From the NCBI GenBank assembly GCA_963691815.1, contig OY829648.1, positions 25,970,917 through 26,034,916 of the forward strand: a DNA stretch of 64,000 nucleotides. The letters run 5' to 3'. Shown here piece after piece: positions 1-10,330 of this stretch (its first letter is position 1; every line of letters begins with the position of its first letter). Made by a program: the position numbers and the translations under genes. This DNA comes from Echiichthys vipera (Eukaryota; Chordata; Actinopteri; Perciformes; Trachinidae). The notes under the pieces are model-generated. The model ran no database searches. It had not been told where the DNA came from and saw only the letters and a program-made list of their open reading frames with translations.

Positions 1-172
1 TACAAGTAAAGGTAAGATATACTGCAATATACAGTGGCACTGGTTTTTTAAAATGGTCTTCAGCATCCTATTCTCTCATCCTATCCTATTGGCATCCTAC
101 TGTATATTTGTAAATCTGACTTGTGAGTCAGTGCTTCCCCAACCCCAACCCTCACTGCACGTCAGTGGATTG
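1..172 (-). mobile_element. hAT-type terminal fragment
   Basis: The reverse complement of this stretch matches 17,752-17,930 almost base for base. Both begin near CAGTGACGTGCAGTGAGG, continue through a GGGTTGGGG tract, and run into the same ACAGTAGGATGCCAATAGG block. The shared tip, its CAG start and the sharp loss of similarity after about 172 indicate the end of a non-autonomous DNA transposon, most likely of the hAT superfamily. The rest of this copy lies left of the window. Family assignment is by terminal sequence only. Confidence 0.65.
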
Positions 173-540
173 GACAACCTTCGATTTTGACCAAAAAAGA
201 GTCGCAGGCAAAAATGTGACCATTTCCGATTTGCTTTAAATTTGGCACATTCAATTACATTTTATTTACAGTGCCAAATCATAAAAAAAGTTATCTCAGG
301 ACACTTTACAAACTAGTAAGACCACACTCTATGACTTATATATGATAAACATAGATCCAACAATTCCCCCGTAGAGTACGGTGGCAACGAAAACCTTCCC
401 TATTACAGACAGGAACGTCAGACAGACCCAGCTATGTGGAGGACGGCCATCTTCAATGACCGTGGGACACATGTGAGGAATCCAAATTTTGAGCCTCCTA
501 GGCCCAACATAGACAATGTTGTGACCCCTGCACACATCCA
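173..540. repeat. Dispersed teleost-type repeat, no gene
   Basis: No convincing coding sequence. Positions about 262-480 (TTTATTTACAGTGCCAAATC, then AAGTTATCTCAGGACACTTT and a GTGGACGGCCATCT-like 3' part) resemble a short interspersed repeat I recognise from many fish genomes. I cannot name its family from the sequence. Confidence 0.4.
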
Positions 541-554
541 TAACACATCCGAAT

Positions 555-731
555 TTCGGGCCTCTTGAGGCGGATACATGAGCTCCGTGTCACCCAGCTG
601 GCCAGGTCACATACGTTTTAATGTAATTTCAGAGTATGTGAAGTGCACATCCAGGACAAAAGGGTTGGCACATCCATTACATGTATGACATTCGGGCCTC
701 ATGAGGCGGATACATAAGCTCCGTGTCACCC
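555..731. repeat. Direct repeat pair, 41 bp, 136 bp apart
   Basis: TTCGGGCCTC(T/A)TGAGGCGGATACAT(G/A)AGCTCCGTGTCACCC occurs at 555-595 and 691-731 with two mismatches. It lies upstream of the zinc-finger gene at 1,344 and may be subterminal repeat structure of a transposon or a duplicated promoter module. Nothing else in the window matches it. Confidence 0.6.
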
Positions 732-916
732 CCCTGTCCATATCACAAAAGTATTGGCTGACAATTGGCTGAAATTTTTTAATAACAATAAATGCTAGAC
801 ACTTTAACGCCACATCCTAGTCATGTGACCCTTAATACTAGGCAACTTTCTGCCTGCTGTAACGCCACACCCAAGAGAGTGAGAGACAGAGAGCAGTATG
901 CAAATGTAGGCCCCTT

Positions 917-1055
917 AGCCAGCAGCCATTCACAGTCTCCCTGGGTTGTTTTTTTCCCACCTTTTTTGTAGCCATTCAAAGAGTCTCCACAGCATTTTAT
1001 GCCCACACACTGGTCAGCAGCCAATCAGAGAGTCTCCCTGGCTTGTTTTTTTCAC
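917..1055. repeat. Imperfect direct repeat ahead of the first intron
   Basis: The block CAGCAGCCA-TTCA-CAGTCTCCCTGGGTTGTTTTTTTC (from about 917) recurs at about 1,013-1,055 as CAGCAGCCAATCAGAGAGTCTCCCTGGCTTG. It ends just before a likely untranslated exon whose splice donor AAG|GTAAGT falls at 1,099/1,100. Confidence 0.5.
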
Positions 1056-1343
1056 ACCTTCTTCAAGTGGACAACGGTGGAGAGAGCTGCTTCAACAAGG
1101 TAAGTCCTCAAACTTTACAAATTAGTATCATATACTGCCTAAAAATGTGTAAGAACTAATGAGTAAAGTTGTAATTTCGACATATGTTGGCTAGAATGTG
1201 AGTAGAAGTGTGTTTTATGTATTTTGGGGCAATTGTATTTTCTGCAGTGCACTTTACCCAGGTCACTTACACCTTTGAGAAAAAGTAAGTATTAAACATG
1301 TGTTTTCCATTTGTTCTCCCTTTCTTCTTCCTTTAGTTCCAAG

Positions 1344-2368
1344 ATGCCTGCTTGCCCAATTTGCAAAAGAGTGATTGTGGGCCTGTCCCGACACCTCACA
1401 GACATCCATGGCATTGCTAACCGGGAGGAGAAGAGAATTTTGTTAAGTTACGCATGTCAGAGGGTAAACATTAGGACGGTGGCATGTCCGGTCAGTGGCT
1501 GCAGCTACCACCAGACCCCGATTGGACCGGCACATTGTCCAAACGCACTCGGACCTGTCCGTCCAGGAAAGGGGCCGAATGTTGCAGTTGCCCCGGCAAA
1601 GGGAGACCATGAAACATCTGGCTGCTTTGAGGGCCACAAATCCCGACCCAGCCGTCCAGTCAACAATAGACCTCGAATCTTTGGACGAAGAAGTTGACGA
1701 GCAGCTGGATTCGCCTCTCAGGGATTGCAGGGACCCCGAATGCCTCGAGAGGGCCAAGTTGTATAGAAGGGTGGTCAAAAAGCTGACTGAGGAAAGGGAG
1801 CAGCTCCTTTTGGAGATTGGCAAAATTAGGAAGAAGCTGCAGAAGGCTGCAAGAAGGAGGACGGGTGGCACACCCACAGGCCTCACAGCAGAGAAGGTGA
1901 GTCTCTGTGCCTTTTTCCTGTCCGTCTCTGTGTCTTGTTTTTTAATGTTTCCACTTTGACAGGAAACTGCTGCAGGTTCGGAGCAGGACGTGGACGCCGG
2001 GCCCTCATCTGCTTCTCCTGCAGGAGCAGCATCTGCCCAGGTAGGCAGGAAGGGAGTGAATTAGTCGATGCCACATGAGATGGTGGCCAAAGTCTCACAT
2101 ATTTCTTTTTCCCCATCTGTGTGCCTGTTTTAATGTTTTTACACAATTACTTTGACAGGAGTGTGTGGAGGAGGAGCAGCAGGAAGAGGGGGAGGTGATT
2201 TACCAGGAGTCAGGGCAGTCATCATCCTCAACATCTGAGGACGAGAGCGAGTACGAAGACGAGAGCGAGGACGAGGAGCAGGTGGAATCTCCGAAGAAAC
2301 TAAAACTAGTCCTCGTTCTCCGCAGCCCTCATAACAAAAGGCAGAGAAAAATAGAGACTGCAGTTTAG
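1344..2368 (+). pseudogene. Two-zinc-finger, coiled-coil, acidic-tail protein (three exons, one frameshift)
   Basis: I do not recognise the protein. Exon 1 (1,337-1,896) follows a CTTTAG acceptor and opens with ATG at 1,344. It encodes a C-x2-C...H-x4-H finger (CPICKRVIVGLSRHLTDIH), then a second finger (CPVSGC...RLDRHIVQTH), then a charged helical stretch rich in E, K and R. Donor GAGAAG|GTGAGT leads to exon 2 (1,963-2,040) and exon 3 (2,159-2,368), which is extremely acidic and serine-rich and ends in a basic NKRQRK stretch. All three coding junctions are phase 0. One extra base near 1,517 puts the two fingers in different frames, so the copy is either a pseudogene or carries a sequence error. 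Similar two-finger N-termini occur in mobile-element proteins of fish, but I see no recombinase or transposase attached. Sure of exons and fingers, not of function. Confidence 0.6.
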
Positions 2369-2592
2369 GTCAAGGCAGCAAGAACCAGAACCTTTAGGAA
2401 ATATATAAGCCCACAGCAACATAACTTAATAGAAAAAGACTATTAAATAATGAAGAGGCCTTTTTTCCGGTTCCCGGCTCTCTGCACTGTACCTGTCCTC
2501 CGAGAGGGGGGCGGGTCGAAAGGCCAGTTGCCTGAATCTGACCGGACCGTGACCCCGAGACGAAGAAGAAGATTAATGACACTAGTGAAATT

Positions 2593-3582
2593 ATGTCTAA
2601 AAGACTGAAACCGTCGGGCGCCCAGGGAAGGAAAAGAAGGAAAGAAGAGGAAGAAAATCGTGAAAAGGATAGAGGTACAGTAACGTCAATGTAAATGAAA
2701 TAAATAGTTTAATGATCGTAGTTACCGTTGTTGGAGCAGAGCGTTAGCTTGCTAGCTTACTTCGGACGATAGCAGCATCGTTTACTAATCAGTAAATAGC
2801 TGAGTCGACGTGTGTTAATGTAACTCCACCTTAAATTCATCAGGGACGTTTGAAAAGTTAACGTTATACCTGTTCAGGTGTTATTTCACAGGGGTCTACT
2901 GCTGGTATGTCAGTTAAAATGATTTTAGTTTTCCATCCCCTTTGTAATAGTGTAGCTGTAAGCCTTCAGCCTGCCGCAGTTATGTTTGTTAAAGTTTACA
3001 TCAGTGTTTAAGTGCAGTTAAAGTGTATTACTGTTAATACTCCACACCTTAGCTTTCCCATATCATTCATAGACGAAATATACATATTGATTCCACTGCA
3101 CATTACTGCTTTTTTGCTCTCTGGTTACACTGAATTGTATTGCAATGACAATAAAGTTATTAAAATGTAACACCCACCGGTCACATTTCTTTTCTTCTCT
3201 CTTCAGATGCACTTTTAAAGTATTTCAGTACCACCCCCAGTGACACAGCATCAGGTGCTCCTGTCCCATCTACCTCTGCACAGCCCAGTGACACAGCATC
3301 AGGACCGAAGGCTGCACCAACAGACCCTGCTGACTGGCCAGCTCTTCTTACAGACAAAGTAAGAAGAGGGTTAGTACACAGAGGACCATTTCAAACAAAA
3401 ACAGTTACACATTTCCGAAAAATAAAGATGGGAGAAGGTGTCAATATGACTTTTTTAAAAAGAGTCTTAGTTAACGGGAAAACAATCAAAAGAAGCTGGC
3501 TGATGTATTCCAAAAAAATGATAAATGTTCTCTACAAAAGATTATAAACTTAACAAAGAAGACTGAAGGTCTGGAAAAATAA
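2593..3582 (+). pseudogene. Truncated hAT transposase, ZMYM/TTF type (N-terminal part)
   Basis: The start at 2,593 reads MSKRLKPSGAQGRKRRKEEE, a basic N-terminus typical of TTF-domain hAT transposases annotated as ZMYM1-like in fish. Exon 1 ends at donor 2,674|GTACAG. Exon 2 begins at 3,207 after TTCTTCTCTCTTCAG and continues in phase into a DALLKYF segment, a DPADWPALLTDKVRRGLV-like linker and a degenerate TTF zinc-finger region (SWLMYSKK), with at least two frame breaks between 3,420 and 3,540. The catalytic DDE core is absent and the 3' end jumps to non-coding sequence, so this is an internally deleted, non-autonomous copy. The same family, intact, is at 41,123-45,331. Confidence 0.7.
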
Positions 3583-4026
3583 ACAATAGATAGGCAAGAG
3601 ATGGCACTCGCTGAGGCTGAGAGAAACAGGTGGCGTGATCTCTCATTTATCATGTAAATAGCGATGTATCAAGAGGTCTATCATTTTTCTTCACTGCGTG
3701 CAATAGTGTGTGTTGTCATATGTGCACTGGTTTCATTATTTATTTGTTGCAATACCATATTTAAATTGTATTTTTAATTCATAATATGTCACTCATTTAC
3801 ATGTGCACTGTTTAGCTTAATATGTTTGCCTTATTTATTTGGTATTTTTAATTTATCACGTGTTTATTTCTTTAGTTTTTACTTGGTTTTTATTTATTAA
3901 TTATTCGTTTAATTTTTAGTCAAAGAAATAAAATCTTGAATATACACATGTAGTTTATGTGTGAGTGTATGAACGTTGATTGTGAAATTGACTGTTGTGA
4001 TGCAAGGGGGCGCATGCTAAAATCTT
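3583..4026. other. AT-rich 3' part of the hAT remnant, no gene
   Basis: Contains a GAGAGAAACAGGTGGCG remnant just after the transposase fragment, AT-rich sequence and an AATAAA at about 3,928. No open frame of interest. It leads directly into the inverted repeat at 4,027. Confidence 0.5.
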
Positions 4027-4080
4027 GCCTAGGGCACCAAATTACTCAGGGCCGGCACTTAGTAATTTGGTGCCCTAGGC
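4027..4080. repeat. 20-bp inverted repeat around a hAT-like tip
   Basis: GCCTAGGGCACCAAATTACT (4,027-4,046) is repeated as its exact reverse complement at 4,061-4,080. The 14-bp spacer starts CAGGGCCGGC, a sequence common at hAT termini. Two element ends appear to meet head to head with one tip. Confidence 0.7.
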
Positions 4081-4251
4081 ACCAACAAAGTTGGGCGTTT
4101 TTTTACTCTTGACCTTACAGTAAATCAAGTATAAATCAACTGTAACTCAGAAGTACTAAGGACCCCAGAACTGGCATTGATATATGTTGGTCCCTTGGTC
4201 TCCAGGGATGGGCCCTGTTAATTTCATCCTTATGGAGTGCCCTGGGGAGAT

Positions 4252-4328
4252 GTCCAATGTCAACACGTTTTAATAGGCGTCCAATGTCAACACGCTTCAA
4301 TGGGCGTCCAATCGCCACACGTTCCCCG
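4252..4328. repeat. Short tandem repeat, about three 27-bp units
   Basis: GTCCAATGTCAACACG starts at 4,252 and 4,279, and a diverged unit (GTCCAATCGCCACACG) starts at 4,306. It sits at the left edge of the retroviral pol remnant. Confidence 0.65.
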
Positions 4329-4339
4329 TTCAAACGTAT

Positions 4340-4780
4340 GCTCCCTGGACAGTGTAAATCAGGTGTGTTGGACCTCTACCAACGCTGGAAGCCTTGGATC
4401 TCTCTGCTCCAGCCATATATTCCGCCTAAAGGCCCCCCCATGTTACACTCTATTATGACAGAAATTCAGACGATTGTTATCAGCATGCTCTTGACTCCGA
4501 GATGGAGAGTGTGATGTGGCAGGTTGATGTCAAGAACATATGTAGGCCCTGAAGGTGTGACAGCTTCTGTTCTATTAACTCCAGAACAACAGGTGTAGTA
4601 TAAAATGGAGGAAGGGGTGTATCCACACGTCTGTCTAGCCCTCCACCCTGGGCATGAAGCTAAGGACCTCGGTCCCATGACTAAGACGGCAGTGATGCAC
4701 ACAGAGTGGGTACACACTCAGATCCCTCATTTGCAGTTTTCACCAGCAACTCGCATCTACATGAACAAGACATACAAGGA
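4340..4780 (+). pseudogene. Endogenous retrovirus pol, segment upstream of RT (decayed)
   Basis: Two short reading frames, about 4,340-4,514 and 4,605-4,770, match in order the segments at 62,960-63,215 and 63,540-63,800 of the ERV at the right end of the window. Shared landmarks are a LYQ-W-PWI motif and an AKDLGPM motif. In fish ERVs of the type annotated NYNRIN-like, this region lies between protease and reverse transcriptase. The copy is frame-broken and interrupted by the insertion at 4,781. It is an old, defective viral relic. Confidence 0.65.
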
Positions 4781-5225
4781 AACGAAATTTTGTTTCTCAC
4801 TATCCCATGCGTGGACTAGACAAGACAAAGACGAGAAACAATTAGTAAAGTAGCAAGACACAATGGTAAGTGGCATAACATAAATTAGCTAACTGCTATA
4901 GTAACAACAAAACAATACAATAGTAATAATAATACTAAAAATAATAATAATAGTGCAGATGGTGGCATAATAGTGCAAAACGATTGATAGCAGCAGGTCC
5001 ATATGTGTAATTTGCATAGTCCTTTTCTGTGTGTCTGTTATGAGTTCAGGATGTCTCTTGGAGGGCGGATTTATATTTTCATGACGCCCTGCTGGGTCGG
5101 GCTGAGGGTAGAGAGGGGAGAGAGTTCAGCAGCCTAACAGCCTGGTGGACAAAGCTGTTATTGAGTCTAGTGGTGCGGAAGCAGAGGCTCCTGTACCTCT
5201 TTCCAGAGGGCAGGACGCTGAACAG
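4781..5225. mobile_element. Non-coding interspersed element inserted in pol
   Basis: The sequence contains the module CAGCCTAACAGCCTGGTGGA...GGCTCCTGTACCTCTTTCCAGAGGGCAGGACGCTGAACAGTGTGT. I recognise it as a highly repeated fish interspersed sequence but cannot assign it to a class with confidence. It separates the upstream pol fragment from the RT fragment. Most of the RT fingers and palm that should lie between them is missing, so insertion was accompanied by deletion. Confidence 0.5.
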
Positions 5226-5938
5226 TGTGTTATTTGCATGACCTACTGATTGCAGCAGAATCAGCAGCTGATTGTTGGACAGCCACTGAAATAGTTCTCA
5301 GGTGGCTAGCACAACAGGGTTACAAGCTTAGCCTTTCTAAACTCCAGGTGTGTAGACAACAGGTTTCATTCTTGGGTAGGACCCTCACTGGCTCCTCAGT
5401 CTTACATCACCCCAAACCACAGGAAGTGAAGGACATGCTTGCATTTTTGGTGTTAAGTGAATACAGTAGAAACTACATTCCTAGCTATTCTCTCCTTACG
5501 CTCCCCTTAAGATCTCTGGTTAACAGCAAAGGCATGCGTAACTTGTACGCCCGCTTGGATTGGACATTTGTTGCAGAACAGGCGTTTATTAAGCCAAAAC
5601 AAAAATTATCCTCAGCAGTTGATCTCGCCTCGCCGGACTATTGGAAGCCTTTATATTTGGATGTTTCTGAAACAGATGGGGTGACAAATGGGGTTCTGTT
5701 TCAGAAAAGAGGGAATGGTAGGAGACAATTTCTACTATATCTAAGTGCTCCCCTAGACAACATTGAAAAACAAGATCATGATTGTACTAGACATGCAGCA
5801 GGCCTGGCTAGACTGATACAAAAGACGGCACACATAGTTATAGACACCCACTACCCGAGGCTTATAACCGAGGCTCCTAACCTACTTTTCACACATGAAG
5901 GCATTAACATGGCAGATGACATGACTAGAGGAGAACCA
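5226..5938 (+). pseudogene. ERV reverse transcriptase C-terminal part and connection domain
   Basis: An open frame begins at the RT active-site region. The YxDD box is degenerate, reading CYLHDLLIAAES, so the first catalytic aspartate is histidine. It is followed by a GYKLSLSKLQV segment, a SFLGRTLTG motif, the thumb, and the connection region with YLDVSETDGVTNGVL. Only about 240 residues remain; everything N-terminal to the YxDD box is gone. The RNase H domain follows in another frame. The family is that of the ERV at 56,820-64,000. Non-functional. Confidence 0.8.
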
Positions 5939-5939
5939 C

Positions 5940-6197
5940 TTGGAAGCCGAACCACTGCCAGACCCAGCCTGGACATTATGTACTGATGGAAGCTGTTTCA
6001 GACATGATACCAAAGGTCTCCCCTCGGAGGGAGCCCAATCAGAGCAAAAGGCAGAAATTGTGGCATTGATCAGAGCTTTGCAGCTAAGTGAGAGAAATAA
6101 AGTCAACATCTACACAGACTCAGCGTATGCTTTAGAAGCAGTGCACTTGGAACTAGGACAGTGGCTGAGAGCAGGCTTTTTTAACAGCAGGAAATAA
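5940..6197 (+). pseudogene. ERV RNase H domain (partial)
   Basis: The frame shows the RNase H pattern: TLCTDGSCFRH (first Asp), EQKAEIVALIRALQL (Glu), and NIYTDSAYAL (second Asp), ending with LGQWLRAGFFNSRK and a stop at 6,195-6,197. The three acidic residues are preserved, but the domain is out of frame with the preceding RT and is cut before its last helix. Further decayed RNase H sequence continues to about 6,360. Confidence 0.8.
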
Positions 6198-6569
6198 GCC
6201 TATCAAACATGAGGAAGAAATGAAAGAGCTAGTGGTAGCTTTATCCCTTCCCCAACAGGTAGCTATCATGAAGTGCAAGGGACATGACAATGGTAATGAA
6301 GAAGTTGCTAGCGGTAACCATATGGTTGACATAGGGGCAAAAAGTGCGGCAGGTTATTAGTCAAAACTTATGATGGTGTGTGCGGAAGAGGAGGCGTCAC
6401 TAGGAGCTCCTCTAACAAAACAACACTTTGTGGATGCACAAAAGGGGGTGTCTCCCCAAGAGTTAACAGTATGGACACAACGGGGAGCTTTTGGAGTAGA
6501 TGGTTTGTGGAGAGGTCCAAATGAAAGGCCGGTTTAGCCACCATCAATCAGGAAATCCGTGTTTAAGTA

Positions 6570-7025
6570 AGCCCACTGGCCAGCCCATGTTAGTGCAAAA
6601 CAGATGATTAGGAATCTCTTTCACTGGTGGCATCCGTTTCTAGCAGACATGACAAGACAATTTTTGAAAGATTGTGAAACCTGTGCTAAATACAATCCCC
6701 AACCTGTGGTAAGACCAGAAACAGGAGTTTTTCCTCTCACCATGTGTCCAGGCAAGTAAGTAATCATTGATTACACTGGCATGAGAAAAAGGGTCACAGG
6801 TATATGTTGGTTTGTGTAGTCTTTCACCGGGTGGCCGGAAGCTTGGCCTACAAAGAGAGAGCACAGCAAATCCTTCATCAAGTGTTTGGTGAACCATTAC
6901 ATCCCTAGAAACAGGTTTCCAGAGAAAATCCGATCAGACAATGGCAGCCATTTCAAAAACCAACATCTCCAGGATTAAGAAAGATGCTAGGGTTAAGCAT
7001 TCGTTCCGCACTGTTTACCATCCCC
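6570..7025 (+). pseudogene. ERV integrase remnant (zinc-binding and core domains)
   Basis: In broken frames I see a zinc-binding half with HWWHPFLADMTRQFLKDCETC, a core start VIDYTGM with the first catalytic aspartate, and IRSDNGSHFKN with the second. The reading ends at TVYHPQTQGS-like sequence near 7,020, before the catalytic glutamate region can be followed. The left boundary of the duplicated unit lies immediately downstream. Confidence 0.7.
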
Positions 7026-7045
7026 AAACTCAGGGATCATTTTAT

Positions 7046-7435
7046 GATTTTTTTTTCCAGCAACATTTTATGAGTCAGGGCCCCTGACTTTATGGGCCCC
7101 AGGGCCTGTGCCCAGTAAGCCCATTCAGTTACCCATCCAAGGATTTCATGGCAGTACTTAAACTCAATATCAAAAGAATATGGAAATACTTGTAAATGTG
7201 TAAATATTCACTCTGTAAGTGACTGCCAGACACTCCCCCTCTCTCTCCCACTGCTGATTGCACAGATACGAGTCAGGGATGTTTCCCTCTCAGTCCTCAG
7301 GACCAAACACACCACGGCTGTGCAGCTAAACACAAAGAACAAAATGTAGGCTGCAAATATTCATCATTTGTAGGTGTTTTTGTTTCATTCAATAGTCAGA
7401 CATTTTTTGGATTAAAACTGTAACCTCATTAGTCT
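7046..7435. repeat. First shared block of the duplicated unit
   Basis: A non-coding block beginning CCAGCAACATTTTATGAGTC and containing GGGCCCCAGGGCCTGTGCCC. It is matched at about 34,498-34,857 with scattered substitutions. The CCCCTGACTTTATGGGCCCC part looks like the end of an older DNA transposon. No gene. Confidence 0.6.
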
Positions 7436-7753
7436 AGATTTAGAACATGTCAGAAAAAGTGAAAAACACTATAAAAATAAAATGCAAATAGACAAAACAC
7501 GACTTCCTTCTCCTGAGATGGAGTAGACAGGGGTTGAGTCTTGCTCCCGCAACTTTTTGATCATTTTTACGTTTCAGGACCCCGAAAGTCACAAATAGTA
7601 ATATTCATCTCGTTTAACAGATACACTACCTAAATATGCCGACACATTCGAACAGACAGACTGTAAAAGACCAGGGGGCAAAGGCTAGCCCCGCAGAGGA
7701 GGCAGGGGGCGAGATTAGCATGGTGGCCATTAATAACCTCTTGGAGCATCACA

Positions 7754-8363
7754 GTGCAGCCCTCTCTCGAGTTCAAAGCCTCCATTGCAACGCTCAAAGC
7801 AAAGCTAGACCATGTCCACGCCACAGTGTCCGACCACGCTCAGAAGATAGGCTCCCTCAGGATAAATGCAAATTTACAGGACGAGGCATCTGCTAACGCT
7901 GGAGGCCTCCTGTGCCTCACTAACAGAGAGCAACGAAAAGCTGCTGGCTAAAGTCAGCGACCTGGAGTCCCAGAGCCAGCCCAATGACATCAGAGTTATT
8001 GAATTACCAGAATCTGTTGAAGGTCCGCGGCCCACAGCCTTCTTCGCAGAACCGCTCATGGAGGTTTTCGGGGAAGGCTTCCTGGAATCACCGTTGGAGT
8101 GTGACAGGGCTCACTGCACACTAACGGAGAAACCAAAGCCGGGGCAGAGACCATGTGCAGTCATTATCAGGCTGCACAGGTACCAGGTGAAGGAGAAAAT
8201 CATCTACAAGGACTACACTCCAGAGGTGGTGGAGCAGTGCCAGAAATACAGAGAGGTGATGTCGGAGCTTTACAACCTGGTCTTCAGACCAGGCAGAAAA
8301 AGGCTCTCTACGGTCACCGAGGCGAAAGCTTTCATAACATCCACCCGCACAGAGGAGCCCTGA
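7754..8363 (+). pseudogene. L1 ORF1p-like protein (RNA-binding, frame-broken)
   Basis: Two overlapping frames, about 7,754-7,951 and 7,866-8,363, give a coiled-coil segment followed by an RRM/C-terminal domain: IRVIELPESVEG, then RAHCTLTEKPKPGQRPCAVI, then YQVKEKIIYKD. This order is characteristic of vertebrate L1 ORF1p (transposase_22 family), an RNA-binding chaperone. The N-terminus (about 7,636) is in a different frame. Truncated and non-functional. Confidence 0.75.
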
Positions 8364-8454
8364 TGACAGCAGGAGAGCTGTTGATTATGCCGCAGATGTC
8401 ATGTTGTCTGGTTAACACTAACGGCGTCGTTCAGCGTGTTTCCCTCTCAGGCGT

Positions 8455-9190
8455 CCGCTCTCAACCTTGTTGTTCAACACAGCCATCGAGCCATTAGCCA
8501 TCTGGCTTAGAACCCAGAATGAGGTTGAAGGCATCACCTGTTTTGGCCTGGTCCACCAACTCTCCTTATATGCTGCTGACCTTTTCCTTTTTATTTCAAA
8601 CCCCACAACCTCCCTCCCCCCAGTTTGATCAATCCTGAATCAGTTTGGACACCTATCGGGGTATAAATTGAATATTCAGAAAAGTGAGTTATTCTTTGTC
8701 AACAACTTGGCGAGATCACCCCCACAATCCATATTCCCCCTTAAAACAGCTGACGAGGGGTTCATGTATTTGGGGCAGTTTTTCAAAAGAACTGCCAGCT
8801 GCTATTGGATAAATTCAAGTCAGACTTGTCTAGATGGGCAGGCCTCCCCTGTCCCTTGCAGGCTGGGTTAATCTTATTAAGATGGTCATTTTACCAAAGT
8901 TTCTGTATCTTTTTCAACACCTCCAAATTTGTCCTAACAAATCGTTCTTCACTAACCTGGACCAACAACTTAACGCCTTTATCTGGCAAAATAAACCAGC
9001 CCGTCTCAAAAAACGTATTCTTCAACTCCCTAAACCTGAAGGGCGACTAGCACTCCCTAGTTTCCGCCATTACTTCTGGGCCTGCAACATTAATAAAGTT
9101 TTACATTGGCTCCAAATGCCTGATATCCGTCATAAAAAAAAGAGATGGGGAGTTTTTAACAGCTTTTTTCTTTTTAATGATTTCATTTAA
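8455..9190 (+). pseudogene. L1 ORF2 C-terminal fragment
   Basis: Decayed frames include LNLVVQHSHRAISHLA-like and LYAADLFLFISNP-like segments around the RT region (8,460-8,600), a KFKSDLSRWAGLPLSLAG segment at about 8,810-8,870, NLIKMVILPKFLYLFQ and a LALPSFRHYFWACN segment ending about 9,120. These are the post-RT region of teleost L1 ORF2. The cysteine-rich end is absent. Confidence 0.75.
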
Positions 9191-9400
9191 GATCCCCAAG
9201 GTGCGTTTGATGTTGGTGCTATTTTTTCCAGTTATTCACTGTAGTACTGCTTCTTAAAGGATCGCATGATACTGGTTGATTTATTTTTGTATATCTCTTA
9301 TTTACTTTCTACATCCACAGTTCTAGATTTAAAATAATTCTTATACAATAAATGTTTCTTTTTACATGCATTCTGTAGCCCCTTTGTTATCTGTGGTCCA

Positions 9401-9494
9401 TGTTTCTCACATGGGGGTAAAATATTTTAAAGGTACATTATTGGTAAAAGTTTGAAAAACAGCGTTGTTGAGTATTGAGAATTCTTCAGTGTGT
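9401..9494 (+). repeat. 5'-flank copy of the gene's own 3'-flank sequence
   Basis: About 94 bp starting TGTTTCTCACATGGGGGTAA and ending ATTCTTCAGTGTGT recur downstream of the repeat-protein gene at 12,273-12,369 and downstream of the second gene at 37,887-37,983. Its presence upstream of gene A implies that another gene unit once lay just upstream, as in a tandem array. Confidence 0.8.
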
Positions 9495-10066
9495 GTGACG
9501 CATATTTTAGTTTCACGTAGACCCATACAAAACAAAGAGTCGATGAATTTTGTTATTTGTGATTGACTGTGGATTTAAAAAAATCCATATTTTAGTCTCC
9601 ACAAACAAATAGATGCTTATTGCTATTACTTGTTTATACATTTCTGTCAGTTTATCCTCAAAATATTAATATTTGATCAAATATTTTATTTAAACAGAGC
9701 TTATAATTATACATTCAGATTTTTCACATTTATCCTCAGCTGTGATACTTTGCATAATAAAGGACAGATATTTGACAATTTCACATCCATGAAATGATGA
9801 AACGTTTAAACTGTTGAAATGTTCATAGTGAGACTCCTACTATTAAAATGTATGATTGAGAATGTCTCATCTGTTAATCCTTAAATTGTCCCTCAGTGAA
9901 ATATTTACAGTGATGAATAATTTTGTTTAGGAAAATAATATCCGGGTCTTTATCATATTCAGTGTTGTGAAATCTATGTGAAGTGACACTCAACTGAAAA
10001 GAACACAGGATTTAATGTTGTTTTAACTGTTTTATTTAATACCGATGTGTTTGAATGGATTGTATT

Positions 10067-10104
10067 GGGGGGGGGGGGGCAGCCATTCTTTCTGGGGGGG
10101 GGGG
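10067..10104 (+). repeat. Two poly-G tracts ahead of the promoter (13 and 11 G)
   Basis: G13 (10,067-10,079) and G11 (10,094-10,104) are separated by CAGCCATTCTTTCT. They lie about 100-135 bp upstream of the TATA box. In copy B the tracts are G8 (35,789-35,796) and G15 (35,811-35,825). Length differs, position and spacer do not. Confidence 0.9.
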
Positions 10105-10200
10105 TATAGAATGTTGGCAAGAGTTGGCAATTCACCCCGGAATCCCCAGAGTTTTGATGTTTTAAACTGCTTTGTGACATCACACAGCTGTTAGAACACG

Positions 10201-10208
10201 TATAAATA
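10201..10208 (+). promoter_or_regulatory. TATA box of repeat-protein gene A
   Basis: TATAAATA (followed by GG) lies 130 bp before the ATG. Predicted transcription start is about 10,230. The 5' UTR contains repeated CTCAGACATC motifs at about 10,253 and 10,278. The arrangement is identical in copy B. Confidence 0.8.
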
Positions 10209-10330
10209 GGACAAAGTACTTTTCAACTCATTTTCAACCGCATTACTTCACAACTCAGACATCGAATCACTTTGCAGCTCAGACATCAAATAACTTCGCA
10301 ACCTGAAGACTGTTTCTATTAAGAACAGAA

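Larger units (their letters stand above)
7500..9395 (+). mobile_element. L1-type LINE, internally deleted, present only in copy A
   Basis: Copy B lacks this interval, so it inserted into A or was lost from B. It contains an ORF1 part (to 8,363), a jump directly to the last part of ORF2 (about 8,455-9,190), then an AT-rich 3' region with AATAAA near 9,350. The endonuclease and most of the RT are deleted. Confidence 0.75.
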
